DNA of 18,685 bases from CAYOVG01 sp964407285 (GTDB lineage Bacteria; Desulfobacterota; Syntrophobacteria; Syntrophobacterales; Syntrophobacteraceae). This document shows positions 7,075-13,310 of the stretch, piece after piece. The position numbers and the translations under genes are program-made. Below the pieces are notes generated by a model that was not told the DNA's origin, did no database searches, and worked only from the letters and a program-made list of their open reading frames with translations. Position 1 is the first letter of the stretch. The number at the start of each line of letters is the position of its first letter. The DNA lies in the NCBI GenBank assembly GCA_964407285.1, contig CAYOVG010000105.1, positions 1-18,685 on the forward strand, in the 5' to 3' direction.

Positions 7075-8568
7075 ATGAAGCGCTTTATCTTAAAACAGGG
7101 GAACAGACTCCATCTCATTGTCCTGCTCTGCATCCTCACACTGGTTCCTTCAATGTCCGGCGCCGGCTCCGCCTACGCCGCGGCGTCGTTCGGGAACGAT
7201 CCTCCGCCGTCCTTTTCGAGCCTATTCGAACAAATCAACAGGGCCGTAGTGAACATCTCCACCACCCAGGTCGTCGAGGGGGGAGCGAACATGGAGCAAT
7301 TCATGGGGCCGGATTCCCCGTTCCGGGACTTCTTCGGAGACGAATTCTTCAAACGGTTCTTCGGAGATATTCCCCGTGGCGAAATGAAGACGCATTCCCT
7401 GGGGTCCGGCTTCATCATCGACAACGAAGGGTTTATCCTCACCAATAGCCATGTCGTGCAGAAGGCTACGGAGATCAAGGTAAAGCTCGAAACGGGAAAG
7501 GAGTACGACGCGAAGGTGATCGGCACCGACCCCAAGACGGATGTCGCCCTAATCCAGGTCAAGACCGATGCGGAATTCCCGAAGCCGGTTCCACTCGGGA
7601 ATTCCGAGGGCATGAAGGTGGGTGACTGGGTTATGGCCATCGGCAATCCGTTCGGGCTCGGGCACACCGCCACCGTGGGGATCGTCAGCGCCAAGGGGCG
7701 CGTCATCGGGGCAGGACCGTACGACGATTTCATTCAGACCGATGCCGCCATCAATCCGGGGAACAGCGGCGGCCCGCTGTTCAATATGAACGGCGAGGTC
7801 ATCGGCATCAATACCGCCATTGTGGCGCAGGGGCAGGGGATAGGATTCGCCATTCCCATCAACGTGGCGAAGGAAATCCTGCCGCAGTTGAGAACGGGTA
7901 AGGTCATCCGTGGATGGCTCGGCGTGGCGATCCAGGACGTCACCCCCGACCTCGCCAGATCTTTCAACCTGCAAAGCGATAAGGGCGTCCTGGTGGCCGA
8001 TGTCATGAGCGGCACTCCGGCTGAAAAGGCGGGCCTGCAGCGCGGGGACATCATAACCCAGGTGGACGGCAAGGCAGTACAGAACGCCCATGACCTCTCG
8101 CGCACCGTGGCCGGCATCAAGCCCGATACGGTGGTTCCTCTTACGGTCCTCAGGGGCGGAGAGACAAAGACCGTGCAGGTAACCATCGGGACCATGCCGG
8201 AAAAAGAAGAGCGGGCTGCCGTCGAGCCCGGCAGGAAAGAATCCCCCTGGGGTCTTACCGTCCAGAACCTGACGCCGCAGTTGGCTCAGCGGTACGGGAT
8301 CGAGGACGGGGAGACGGGAGTCGTCGTCACCGACATCAGGCCGGGAAGTCCGGCTGCGGACTCTCAGCTCCGGCGGGGTGACGTGATCCAGGAAGTCAAC
8401 CGGCAGAGGGTGGACGGCATCGACAGCTTCATGAAGGTCATGAGCGGCGTGTCACCCGATCAGAACCTGCTGCTCCTGGTCAAACGCGGCGAGAGGACTT
8501 TCTTCATGAGCATCAAGCCGCAGACCGGCGGCGACCGTTCCGGCGGGGGCGGGAGTCAGAGTCAGTAG
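7075..8568 (+). CDS. degP: Periplasmic Do/HtrA-family serine protease
   Basis: The 497-residue quality-control protease degrades or refolds damaged proteins in the periplasm. A signal peptide is clear: basic start, hydrophobic core about 13-23, and a likely cut after AYA (33-35). The trypsin-like domain carries the full triad H126 (TNSHVV), D156 (TDVALIQ) and S231 (GNSGGPL). Two PDZ domains follow, about 279-373 (GWLGVAIQDVTPDLARSF) and 391-482 (WGLTVQNLTPQLAQRYG). This layout and the length match DegP/DegQ/MucD. A Phe-rich loop (about 76-98, RDFFGDEFFKRFFGD) resembles the LA-loop region of Do proteases. The tail is Gly/Ser-rich. AAAGGAG precedes the ATG. The gene is monocistronic and ends before a hairpin-rich spacer. 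Confidence 0.95.
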   Translation: MKRFILKQGNRLHLIVLLCILTLVPSMSGAGSAYAAASFGNDPPPSFSSLFEQINRAVVNISTTQVVEGGANMEQFMGPDSPFRDFFGDEFFKRFFGDIPRGEMKTHSLGSGFIIDNEGFILTNSHVVQKATEIKVKLETGKEYDAKVIGTDPKTDVALIQVKTDAEFPKPVPLGNSEGMKVGDWVMAIGNPFGLGHTATVGIVSAKGRVIGAGPYDDFIQTDAAINPGNSGGPLFNMNGEVIGINTAIVAQGQGIGFAIPINVAKEILPQLRTGKVIRGWLGVAIQDVTPDLARSFNLQSDKGVLVADVMSGTPAEKAGLQRGDIITQVDGKAVQNAHDLSRTVAGIKPDTVVPLTVLRGGETKTVQVTIGTMPEKEERAAVEPGRKESPWGLTVQNLTPQLAQRYGIEDGETGVVVTDIRPGSPAADSQLRRGDVIQEVNRQRVDGIDSFMKVMSGVSPDQNLLLLVKRGERTFFMSIKPQTGGDRSGGGGSQSQ

Positions 8569-8581
8569 GGAATATGATATC

Positions 8582-8734
8582 GTTCCCACGCTGGAGCGCA
8601 TACGCGTTGAGGAACATGACAATTGTTGATCGTCCGGGTCCGGGAGCCGACTCGGTTTTGAAAACCGAGTCGGTCCGGATACTGTGGGGGGTGTTTTTGA
8701 GTCCCGGTTCCCCACGCTCCCGCGCATGGGCGTT
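8582..8734. repeat. Pair of degenerate GTTCCCACGCT-type repeats
   Basis: Two copies, 8582-8608 and 8707-8734, align over about 27 bases. Both start GTTCC and run through CACGCT, GCGCAT and GCGTT with few differences. They flank the palindrome at 8647-8673. They resemble the widespread GTTCCCACGCTCC...GCGTGGGAAC intergenic repeats that I know from many proteobacteria. The likeness is from memory and should be treated as a hint. Confidence 0.5.
8647..8673. terminator. Perfect 13-bp inverted repeat after the HtrA gene
   Basis: CCGACTCGGTTTT and AAAACCGAGTCGG are separated by a single G, so the DNA is a 27-base near-perfect palindrome. As RNA it gives a nine-pair GC-rich stem with an AT loop. 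It lies 79 bases after the stop of the protease gene and 148 bases before the end of the convergent barrel gene. A T run (8695-8698) is too far downstream for a classical terminator. A two-way transcription barrier is the likeliest role. Confidence 0.55.
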
Positions 8735-8763
8735 AACGTAAGGGGCCGCGGTGGTGACGGTAA

Positions 8764-8783
8764 GGCGGGGTTTCGTCCCCGCC
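8764..8783. repeat. GC-rich hairpin near the end of the barrel gene
   Basis: GGCGGGG (8764-8770) pairs perfectly with CCCCGCC (8777-8783) around TTTCGT. It lies 38 bases beyond the stop codon of the reverse-strand barrel gene. It could act as a terminator for that gene, but no T tract follows on the reverse strand. Confidence 0.5.
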
Positions 8784-8820
8784 GTTCCTGACTGTCGATC
8801 CGTGGTCGCTCTGCAAGCGC

Positions 8821-9594
8821 CTACAGGAGATAGCGGAGCCCCAGGAGGAAGCCGTGAGTCCGGAGCGGGGCCGATGTGCCCAGAATATCCACGCCTCCCG
8901 GGAGATAGTCCATGTACATGTTTCCCGAGTCCGTCGCTATCCGGCCGAGGTCCGAATAACGATAGGATAGGTCCAGAATGAATCTTTCCGATAAACGAAT
9001 GCCTGTTCCGGCGGTCAGCATGAAGGCGAAGTCCACTCGAGACCCCGAAGGGACCACGCTGATTTTATGCCTGGTCAGCCCGGGGAATCGATACGTCATC
9101 GGTCCGATATGATTATAACTGAGGCCGATTCCACCTCCGATGTATGGAATGAAGATCCCCAGATCGAGCTTTGCGAGGCTTGCCGGTTCGAAAAACAAAT
9201 TCACCATGGGGGTCAACGATTCCCCGTCGGCCGTTACAGGCTGCTCTCCGCGAACATTGCGGAAATTGGCCTGACCTCCGTAATCCATGTCCATTCGATA
9301 GGTCAGAGACAGGTCGGTGCGTAGCCAGGTCAGTGGCTGGACACCCGCGGCGATTTCAAACGCCGGGAAGGAGCCGAAATCTCCATAAGCGCCGAGAGTT
9401 CGGCCGTCACTCCCGACGCCGGAACCGAACAGGGGCGCTCCCTCGCCTGCCGGGCCGCTCTGGTCATGGAAGTCGGCTCCCGTGGACCAATCGACTCCTC
9501 CACCTGCCCGAATATACCATTGAGCAGCCCGGCCCTGCGCGGGAATCGCTAAACACGCTACGAAAAACAAAAAGAATAAACGTCCAATTCTCAT
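8821..9594 (-). CDS. Outer-membrane beta-barrel protein
   Basis: The protein has 257 residues from the chosen ATG. A signal peptide is evident (MRIGRLFFLFFVACLAIPAQ, cut probably after GRAA). The rest alternates polar and hydrophobic residues in the style of an 8- to 10-strand barrel, with strands such as WYIRAGGGVDWS, FEIAAGVQPL, LRTDLSLTYRMDMDY, YIGGGIGLSYNH, FILDLSYRYSDLG and the final THGFLLGLRYLL. It belongs broadly with OmpA/OmpW-like barrels (OMP_b-brl), without an OmpA peptidoglycan domain. The start is taken at 9594, because AAGGA lies 9 bases upstream. A TTG three codons earlier would abut the ribosome site. Function beyond an outer-membrane role is unknown. It is convergent with the protease gene, which handles such proteins, though no link is shown. 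Confidence 0.8.
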   Translation of the reverse strand: MRIGRLFFLFFVACLAIPAQGRAAQWYIRAGGGVDWSTGADFHDQSGPAGEGAPLFGSGVGSDGRTLGAYGDFGSFPAFEIAAGVQPLTWLRTDLSLTYRMDMDYGGQANFRNVRGEQPVTADGESLTPMVNLFFEPASLAKLDLGIFIPYIGGGIGLSYNHIGPMTYRFPGLTRHKISVVPSGSRVDFAFMLTAGTGIRLSERFILDLSYRYSDLGRIATDSGNMYMDYLPGGVDILGTSAPLRTHGFLLGLRYLL

Positions 9595-10168
9595 CGGCCA
9601 CAATCCTTCCCTTGCTTAGAGCAGTTATCGAATTACTGAAACGAACCGATCCCGATTTTCATTGCTACACTGAATCTTCCCGCATCGCAAGATCCAATAT
9701 CGCAAGAGACGCCGCCGCCCCTGCCCGCGCCCCACGTAAAACCTCGACGATATCGACGTGGTGTGGTTCGGGTAGCTTTATCGGATTGGCGATTTCAGCT
9801 CAACTGTAGTATCATGCGCCTGTGAAGATACAAATGGCGGGATATTCGACAGCGGGCCTTCGATGTGTTCATCTTTGAGTGGTTGTCCGTGAGGCTGGAG
9901 CCGGCGATGGATTTGTTGCCGCAAAGGCCGTCCATGATGATCTGAAAGAAACGGAAAAACGGTCTGGATGAAAGATAGTCGGTTTGCCGTCGAAGAGATT
10001 GAAAGAAAAACAGGGAGAACAAATGTCCGGAGGCTCTCGGTAGCGTCGGCGCGTGTTCCATATGCTCTGAATGCGCCCTCTTTGAGGAGTTCCGAGGATG
10101 TGTGGGGACGCTGATTCAGGCTGTATGGCTCCCGCCGTTGCGGCGCTCCGGCGGATGCAGGAGGAGGA
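9595..10168. other. Divergent intergenic region (574 bases) without a recognisable gene
   Basis: The region lies between the starts of the reverse barrel gene and the forward small membrane protein gene. Open frames on both strands (for example 9778-10251 reverse, which runs into the small gene) have compositions that look like chance. CGCCG-TTG-CGGCG near 10133-10146 is a small hairpin just before the small gene. I found no convincing promoter pair, RNA gene or mobile element. Confidence 0.45.
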
Positions 10169-10387
10169 ATGGAACTGTTGATCTGGTTTGGAATTGCATT
10201 CATTGTATTTTTAATTGCCCGTGAGTTCATGTGTTGGTACTGGAAGATCAACAGAGCGCTACATCTGCTCGAGAGTATCGATTCCAGTTTGAAGAAGATA
10301 TCTCAGCACATGGAAAATTCCAGGGGTGATGCCGGCAGGGCGGTTGAGCGCTATACAGGCCTGTCTGATCTTGAGAGAGGCTTATAG
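10169..10387 (+). CDS. Small single-span membrane protein (72 aa)
   Basis: A hydrophobic N-terminal segment (about 4-20, IWFGIAFIVFLIAREF) is followed by CWYWKINRALHLLESIDSSLKKI, a Trp/Tyr border and then an amphipathic, coiled-coil-like helix. Small proteins with a membrane span and a WYWKIN...LLE helix are common in bacteria, and I know no function for them. AGGAGGAGGA stands directly before the ATG, a strong ribosome site that supports a real gene despite the size. The tail (from about 50) is polar. The following reverse-strand regulator is convergent, with only about 20 bases between stops. Confidence 0.65.
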   Translation: MELLIWFGIAFIVFLIAREFMCWYWKINRALHLLESIDSSLKKISQHMENSRGDAGRAVERYTGLSDLERGL

Positions 10388-10406
10388 TAATCTAACCGTC
10401 AATTCG

Positions 10407-10899
10407 TCAATTCCAGCCTGTTCCCAAAAGCTCCCTCTCTGCAAGGGCGACCGTCTCGATCCAGTAGAGGGAAGCGGCGTCGGCGATCATTACAAGCTCG
10501 CTGTAGGATGTGGGTTTGCAGATGAACGAATTTGCCCCCATCTCGTAGCAGCGGGCGATGTCTTCGCGCTCCCTCGATGTGGTGAGGGCGATGACGGGGA
10601 TGCGACGAAACTCGGGGTCGGACTTGATCTCCCGTAGCGCCTCGCGGCCGTTCTTCTTCGGCATGTTGAGGTCCAGAAGGAATGATGTCCGGCCGGGAGC
10701 AAGGGACCCCGCCGCCGGCGTATTTCCCGTGATGCCGGAGATAGTCGAGAAGATCCTCGCCGTCTTCGGCAAAGCGGAGGTCCGAGGGGACTCGGGCTGC
10801 CTTGAACGCCTTCTTCACCAACAACCGGTCATCCTCGTCATCGTCCGCCATAAGAATAGTCGTTCGTACGACTGTTTGCCGCCCTTCGTCTTTCCTCAT
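10407..10899 (-). pseudogene. Receiver-only response regulator broken by a single-base insertion
   Basis: Two reading frames together encode one CheY/Rcp1-like receiver domain of 163 residues. The first frame (from the ATG at 10899, with AAAGGAG 8 bases upstream) gives TTILMADDDEDDRLLVKKAFKAA, with acidic residues D19-D21. It runs to RPDII. The second gives LLDLNMPKKNGREALREIKSD, with the phosphorylation site D76, then PVIALTTS (T106/T107) and CKPTS (K128). The join is at 10679-10680, where one extra G (a C on the coding strand) shifts the frame; without it the text reads RPDIILLDLNMP. The total of 493 bases is exactly one more than a whole number of codons. All receiver key residues are kept, so the break is recent or a sequencing error. 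No histidine kinase is adjacent. Confidence 0.85.
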
Positions 10900-11164
10900 G
10901 GTGATCTCTCCTTTCGCGCCTGGAGACCCTCCAGGTGAATGTCCACCATCAAAAAGCCGAATCATGTGTCTTTGGAACCCGTCAGGCTCTTTCAGGGATC
11001 GATGGAAGGATCTGTCGAAGGACATGTGGAAGGGCTCATCCGGCGTCGAGAATATCACGACCGGAAACCATTGGAATACCGTATACACTGTATTGACCTG
11101 GCAGGAATGGCTGTATCTTTTAAAGGAACGATTGGCGAAATTCCTGGATGGTGTAAAGCAATTC

Positions 11165-11193
11165 TTGACTTTCACCTTTCTTTCACCTAATTT
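11165..11193 (+). promoter_or_regulatory. Sigma-70-type promoter of the lexA-imuB-dnaE2 cassette with direct-repeat operator candidate
   Basis: TTGACT (11165-11170) and TAATTT (11188-11193) are spaced by exactly 17 bases, a good sigma-70 promoter. CTTTCACCT occurs twice (11169-11177 and 11180-11188), an 11-base period that fills the spacer. A repressor bound to such sites would block RNA polymerase. The LexA-like product of the first gene is the natural candidate. The repeat is direct, whereas most LexA boxes are palindromes, so the link is an inference. Confidence 0.6.
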
Positions 11194-11214
11194 GACTATT
11201 AAGTCGTTCGAGTT

Positions 11215-11245
11215 GTCCTCCTCCCGCCACGGGGCGGTGGAGGAC
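11215..11245 (+). other. Strong leader hairpin before the lexA-type gene
   Basis: GTCCTCC (11215-11221) pairs with GGAGGAC (11239-11245), and inside it CCGCC (11224-11228) pairs with GGCGG (11233-11237) around a four-base loop. The result is a 12-pair, mostly GC stem with a small internal mismatch. It lies between the promoter and the ribosome site GGGAGGGG at 11271-11278. No T tract follows, so it is more likely a leader structure or a DNA site than a terminator. Confidence 0.5.
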
Positions 11246-11285
11246 GGGAGTGATGAGCGCCTGCAACCATGGGAGGGGATGGGAT

Positions 11286-11930
11286 ATGGGACTCACGCCG
11301 GCACGGGGAAGAGTCTGCTACCGTTTTGTTGACGACGACCACCGCAAGCAGCGCGGATATTCCCCCTTCCGCGAGGAGGTTCGCGCTCACTCGGGATCGA
11401 TGTTTCCTGCCTCCGTTTCGAAGCGCCTGGAGCAGTTCGAAGAACGGAGATGCCTGGAAAGTCTTCCGAACAATCGCAAGCGGTCTCTCGATCACCGGTG
11501 GTCCCTCGAAATTATTCCGCTATGCACGGGTTCGGTCTCCATTCCTTTTCTGGGGACCGTCGCGGCCGGGACACCCATCGAAGCCGTCGAAATACCGGAA
11601 TCCATCGAGGTGCCGGAGAACCTCCTCGGGAACGGGGACAATTTCGCTCTGCGGGTGCGAGGCGACTCCATGGTCGATGAAGGCATCCGCGACGGGGACA
11701 TCCTGATCGTCACCCGGCAGCCCCACGCCGAAAACGGACAGACGGTCGTGGTGCTTGTCGAGGGGGAGGCTACCGTGAAGAAGTTCTACCGGCACGGAGA
11801 GGAAGTGGAACTGCGGCCCGCGAACAGCAGGATGGAGCCGATACGCGTCTGTGCGGACAAGGTCGAGATCGTGGGGACGGTGATCGGCCTGTTGCGCCAC
11901 TACCGGCATCGGACGATCCGAAGGGCGTGA
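11286..11930 (+). CDS. lexA: LexA-family self-cleaving repressor at the head of the mutasome cassette
   Basis: The 214-residue protein has both LexA domains. The N-terminal part (about 1-75) keeps the winged-helix pattern in altered form: LTPARGRVCYRFV, RGYSPFREEV, ASVSKRLEQFEERRCLESLPNNRKRSL. The C-terminal S24 domain has the cleavage pair A94-G95 (LGTVAAG), catalytic S128 (RGDSM) and K165 (ATVKKFY). In LexA, RecA on single-stranded DNA triggers self-cleavage, which lifts repression of SOS genes. The start at 11286 is chosen because GGGAGGGG lies 7 bases upstream and MGLTP matches the LexA start; an in-frame ATG at 11250 lacks such support. It is probably a cassette-specific paralogue, and whether a second lexA exists elsewhere cannot be seen. 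The stop is 56 bases before imuB. A UmuD role is less likely because the HTH is kept. Confidence 0.85.
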   Translation: MGLTPARGRVCYRFVDDDHRKQRGYSPFREEVRAHSGSMFPASVSKRLEQFEERRCLESLPNNRKRSLDHRWSLEIIPLCTGSVSIPFLGTVAAGTPIEAVEIPESIEVPENLLGNGDNFALRVRGDSMVDEGIRDGDILIVTRQPHAENGQTVVVLVEGEATVKKFYRHGEEVELRPANSRMEPIRVCADKVEIVGTVIGLLRHYRHRTIRRA

Positions 11931-11986
11931 AATTTTGCGCTTCGCCTTGCCGTTTCGCTTCATCCTGCAGTCGGGAGAATGAGACC

Positions 11987-13171
11987 ATGTCGCGCATTTC
12001 GAGGCACAGACACATCGTATACCTGGGCATTCCCGATTTTTATGCGTCCATCGAGGAATTGCGCCGTCCGGAATGGGCCGGGCGGCCGCTGGCCCTTGCC
12101 GTACCGGGGCCGCAGGCGGTGATCCAGGGGATAAACGAGATCGCCCGGAGCGAGGGCATCCGGGAGGGGATGCCCCTCAGCCGGGCCGTACGCCTGTGCG
12201 GGAAGCTCATTGTCGCGCCTCCGGACCCTCATTCCTACAACGAGCGGCACCAATACATCGTGGAGCAGTTCGAGCGCTTCTCGCCCCTGGTGGAGGGGAC
12301 CCATCCGGGGTGCTACTTCGTGGATATCAGCGGCACACAGCGGCTGTGGGGGCATCCGACGGACATTTCCTGCCGCATGGAGAGGCGCCTCGCGCATGCC
12401 GTGGGACTCCACGCCAAGGTGGGGCTCGCCCCCAATAAGTTGGTGAGCCGGGTGGCCGCCGGCTGCATCCCCGTCGGAGATCTGGGTTGCGTGTTTCCGG
12501 GAGGTGAGGCGTCGTTCCTTGCCCCGCTTCCGGTATCGCTTCTTCCGGGTGTCGGTCCGGTAACCGTATCCCGCCTGGACGATTTCAATGTCCGGCTCAT
12601 AGGCCACCTGGCCGTGCTGCCCCCGGATTCTCTCACGGCCGTATTCGGGACGCTGGGGAGGCGCCTCTCGACCATCGCCAGGGGTGTCGATCCGTCTCCG
12701 GTTTTTCCTTGCCGGAAGGCGCCGTGCATCAGGATCGACCGGGAACTGCAAAGGGATGAGATCGACAGGGAGCGGCTGGAGGCGGTTCTTTTCGAACAGA
12801 CCGAGGAAGCGGGCCGGCGCTTTCGCCGGCGCAACCGCCACCCGGGGCAGTTCGCCGTGGAGGTCGTCTACGCGGACGGGGTCCATGCCAAAGCGAAGCA
12901 GCGGATAGATCCGTCCACGGTGCGCGTCGATTGGATACTCTTCGGGGTGGTGCTCGAAGCCTTCGATCGCCTTGTCCGGCGCCGGGTCGCCATCCGCCGC
13001 ATCTCCCTGGAGTTTTCGGACCTGGTCATGCCCTTCAGGCAACTCTCCCTTTTTCCCTGGGAGGATACCGCTACGGTCCGGGGCGGAGAAGATCTGCAAC
13101 GGGCCCTGGACGGCATCCGCTCCCGCTTCGGCTCTCGCGCCGTCCGGTGGGGGAAGTCTGCTTTATTGTGA
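11987..13171 (+). CDS. imuB: ImuB: catalytically inactive Y-family polymerase homologue
   Basis: The 394-residue protein has the Y-family palm, fingers, thumb and little-finger layout, but the catalytic carboxylates are gone. The first motif, VDFDYFY in active enzymes, reads LGIPDFYASIEE, with G14 and P16. The second, SIDEAYLDIS, reads HPGCYFVDIS, so the D-E pair is G108-C109. This is the hallmark of ImuB, which bridges the clamp, ImuA and DnaE2 rather than copying DNA. A beta-clamp motif QLSLF is present at 352-356. LPGVGPVTVSRL is the helix-hairpin-helix of the thumb. The ATG at 11987 follows GGGAG by 9 bases. An in-frame GTG at 11927 overlaps the lexA stop and would add 20 poorly conserved-looking residues; translational coupling from it is possible. 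No imuA lies before it. Confidence 0.88.
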   Translation: MSRISRHRHIVYLGIPDFYASIEELRRPEWAGRPLALAVPGPQAVIQGINEIARSEGIREGMPLSRAVRLCGKLIVAPPDPHSYNERHQYIVEQFERFSPLVEGTHPGCYFVDISGTQRLWGHPTDISCRMERRLAHAVGLHAKVGLAPNKLVSRVAAGCIPVGDLGCVFPGGEASFLAPLPVSLLPGVGPVTVSRLDDFNVRLIGHLAVLPPDSLTAVFGTLGRRLSTIARGVDPSPVFPCRKAPCIRIDRELQRDEIDRERLEAVLFEQTEEAGRRFRRRNRHPGQFAVEVVYADGVHAKAKQRIDPSTVRVDWILFGVVLEAFDRLVRRRVAIRRISLEFSDLVMPFRQLSLFPWEDTATVRGGEDLQRALDGIRSRFGSRAVRWGKSALL

Positions 13172-13257
13172 TGTTTTAAGTTGTGACCCGGTGTGATGCA
13201 AATGCAATGTGATGTTATGCGGATCAGACCATTTCGTGGGTGAGTGGCGCGCGCCTC

Positions 13258-13302
13258 CACCGCGGAGAGCGCGGAGAAGGCGCAAAGATCGCAGAGAAAG
13301 AC
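13258..13302. repeat. CGC(G/A)GAGA-type repetitive element before dnaE2
   Basis: Four imperfect tandem units (CGCGGAGAG, CGCGGAGAAGG, CGCAAAGAT, CGCAGAGAAAG) run up to 8 bases before the dnaE2 ATG. They resemble one arm of the widespread CACCGCAGAGGCGCAGAGA intergenic repeat that I recall from many genomes. The GAGAAAG at the end may serve as the ribosome site of dnaE2, which otherwise has none. The complementary arm is not seen here. Confidence 0.5.
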
Positions 13303-13310
13303 GATGCCGT

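Larger units (their letters stand above)
10900..11285. other. Region between the response regulator and the lexA-type gene
   Basis: The 386 bases hold the start region of the reverse regulator and the promoter and leader of the forward lexA-imuB-dnaE2 cassette. An open frame at 10939-11190 forward has no ribosome site and runs through the promoter, so I do not call it. The left part (10930-11150) shows nothing I can name. Confidence 0.4.

Noticed and set aside
9778..10251. A 157-codon reverse frame overlapping the small membrane protein gene
   Set aside because: It overlaps a gene with a far better ribosome site and has a random-looking Pro/Arg/Ser composition.
10939..11190. An 83-codon forward frame before the lexA promoter
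   Set aside because: There is no ribosome site, it runs through the promoter boxes of the cassette and matches nothing I recognise.
11927..11986. GTG start for imuB overlapping the lexA stop
   Set aside because: The extra 20 residues are Cys/Ser-rich and unlike ImuB starts, while the ATG at 11987 has a ribosome site and begins next to the conserved first strand. Coupling through the GTG remains possible.
13167..13214. Three TGTGATG copies after the imuB stop
   Set aside because: The copies are unevenly spaced (25 and 16 bases) and the motif is short, so they are likely chance.
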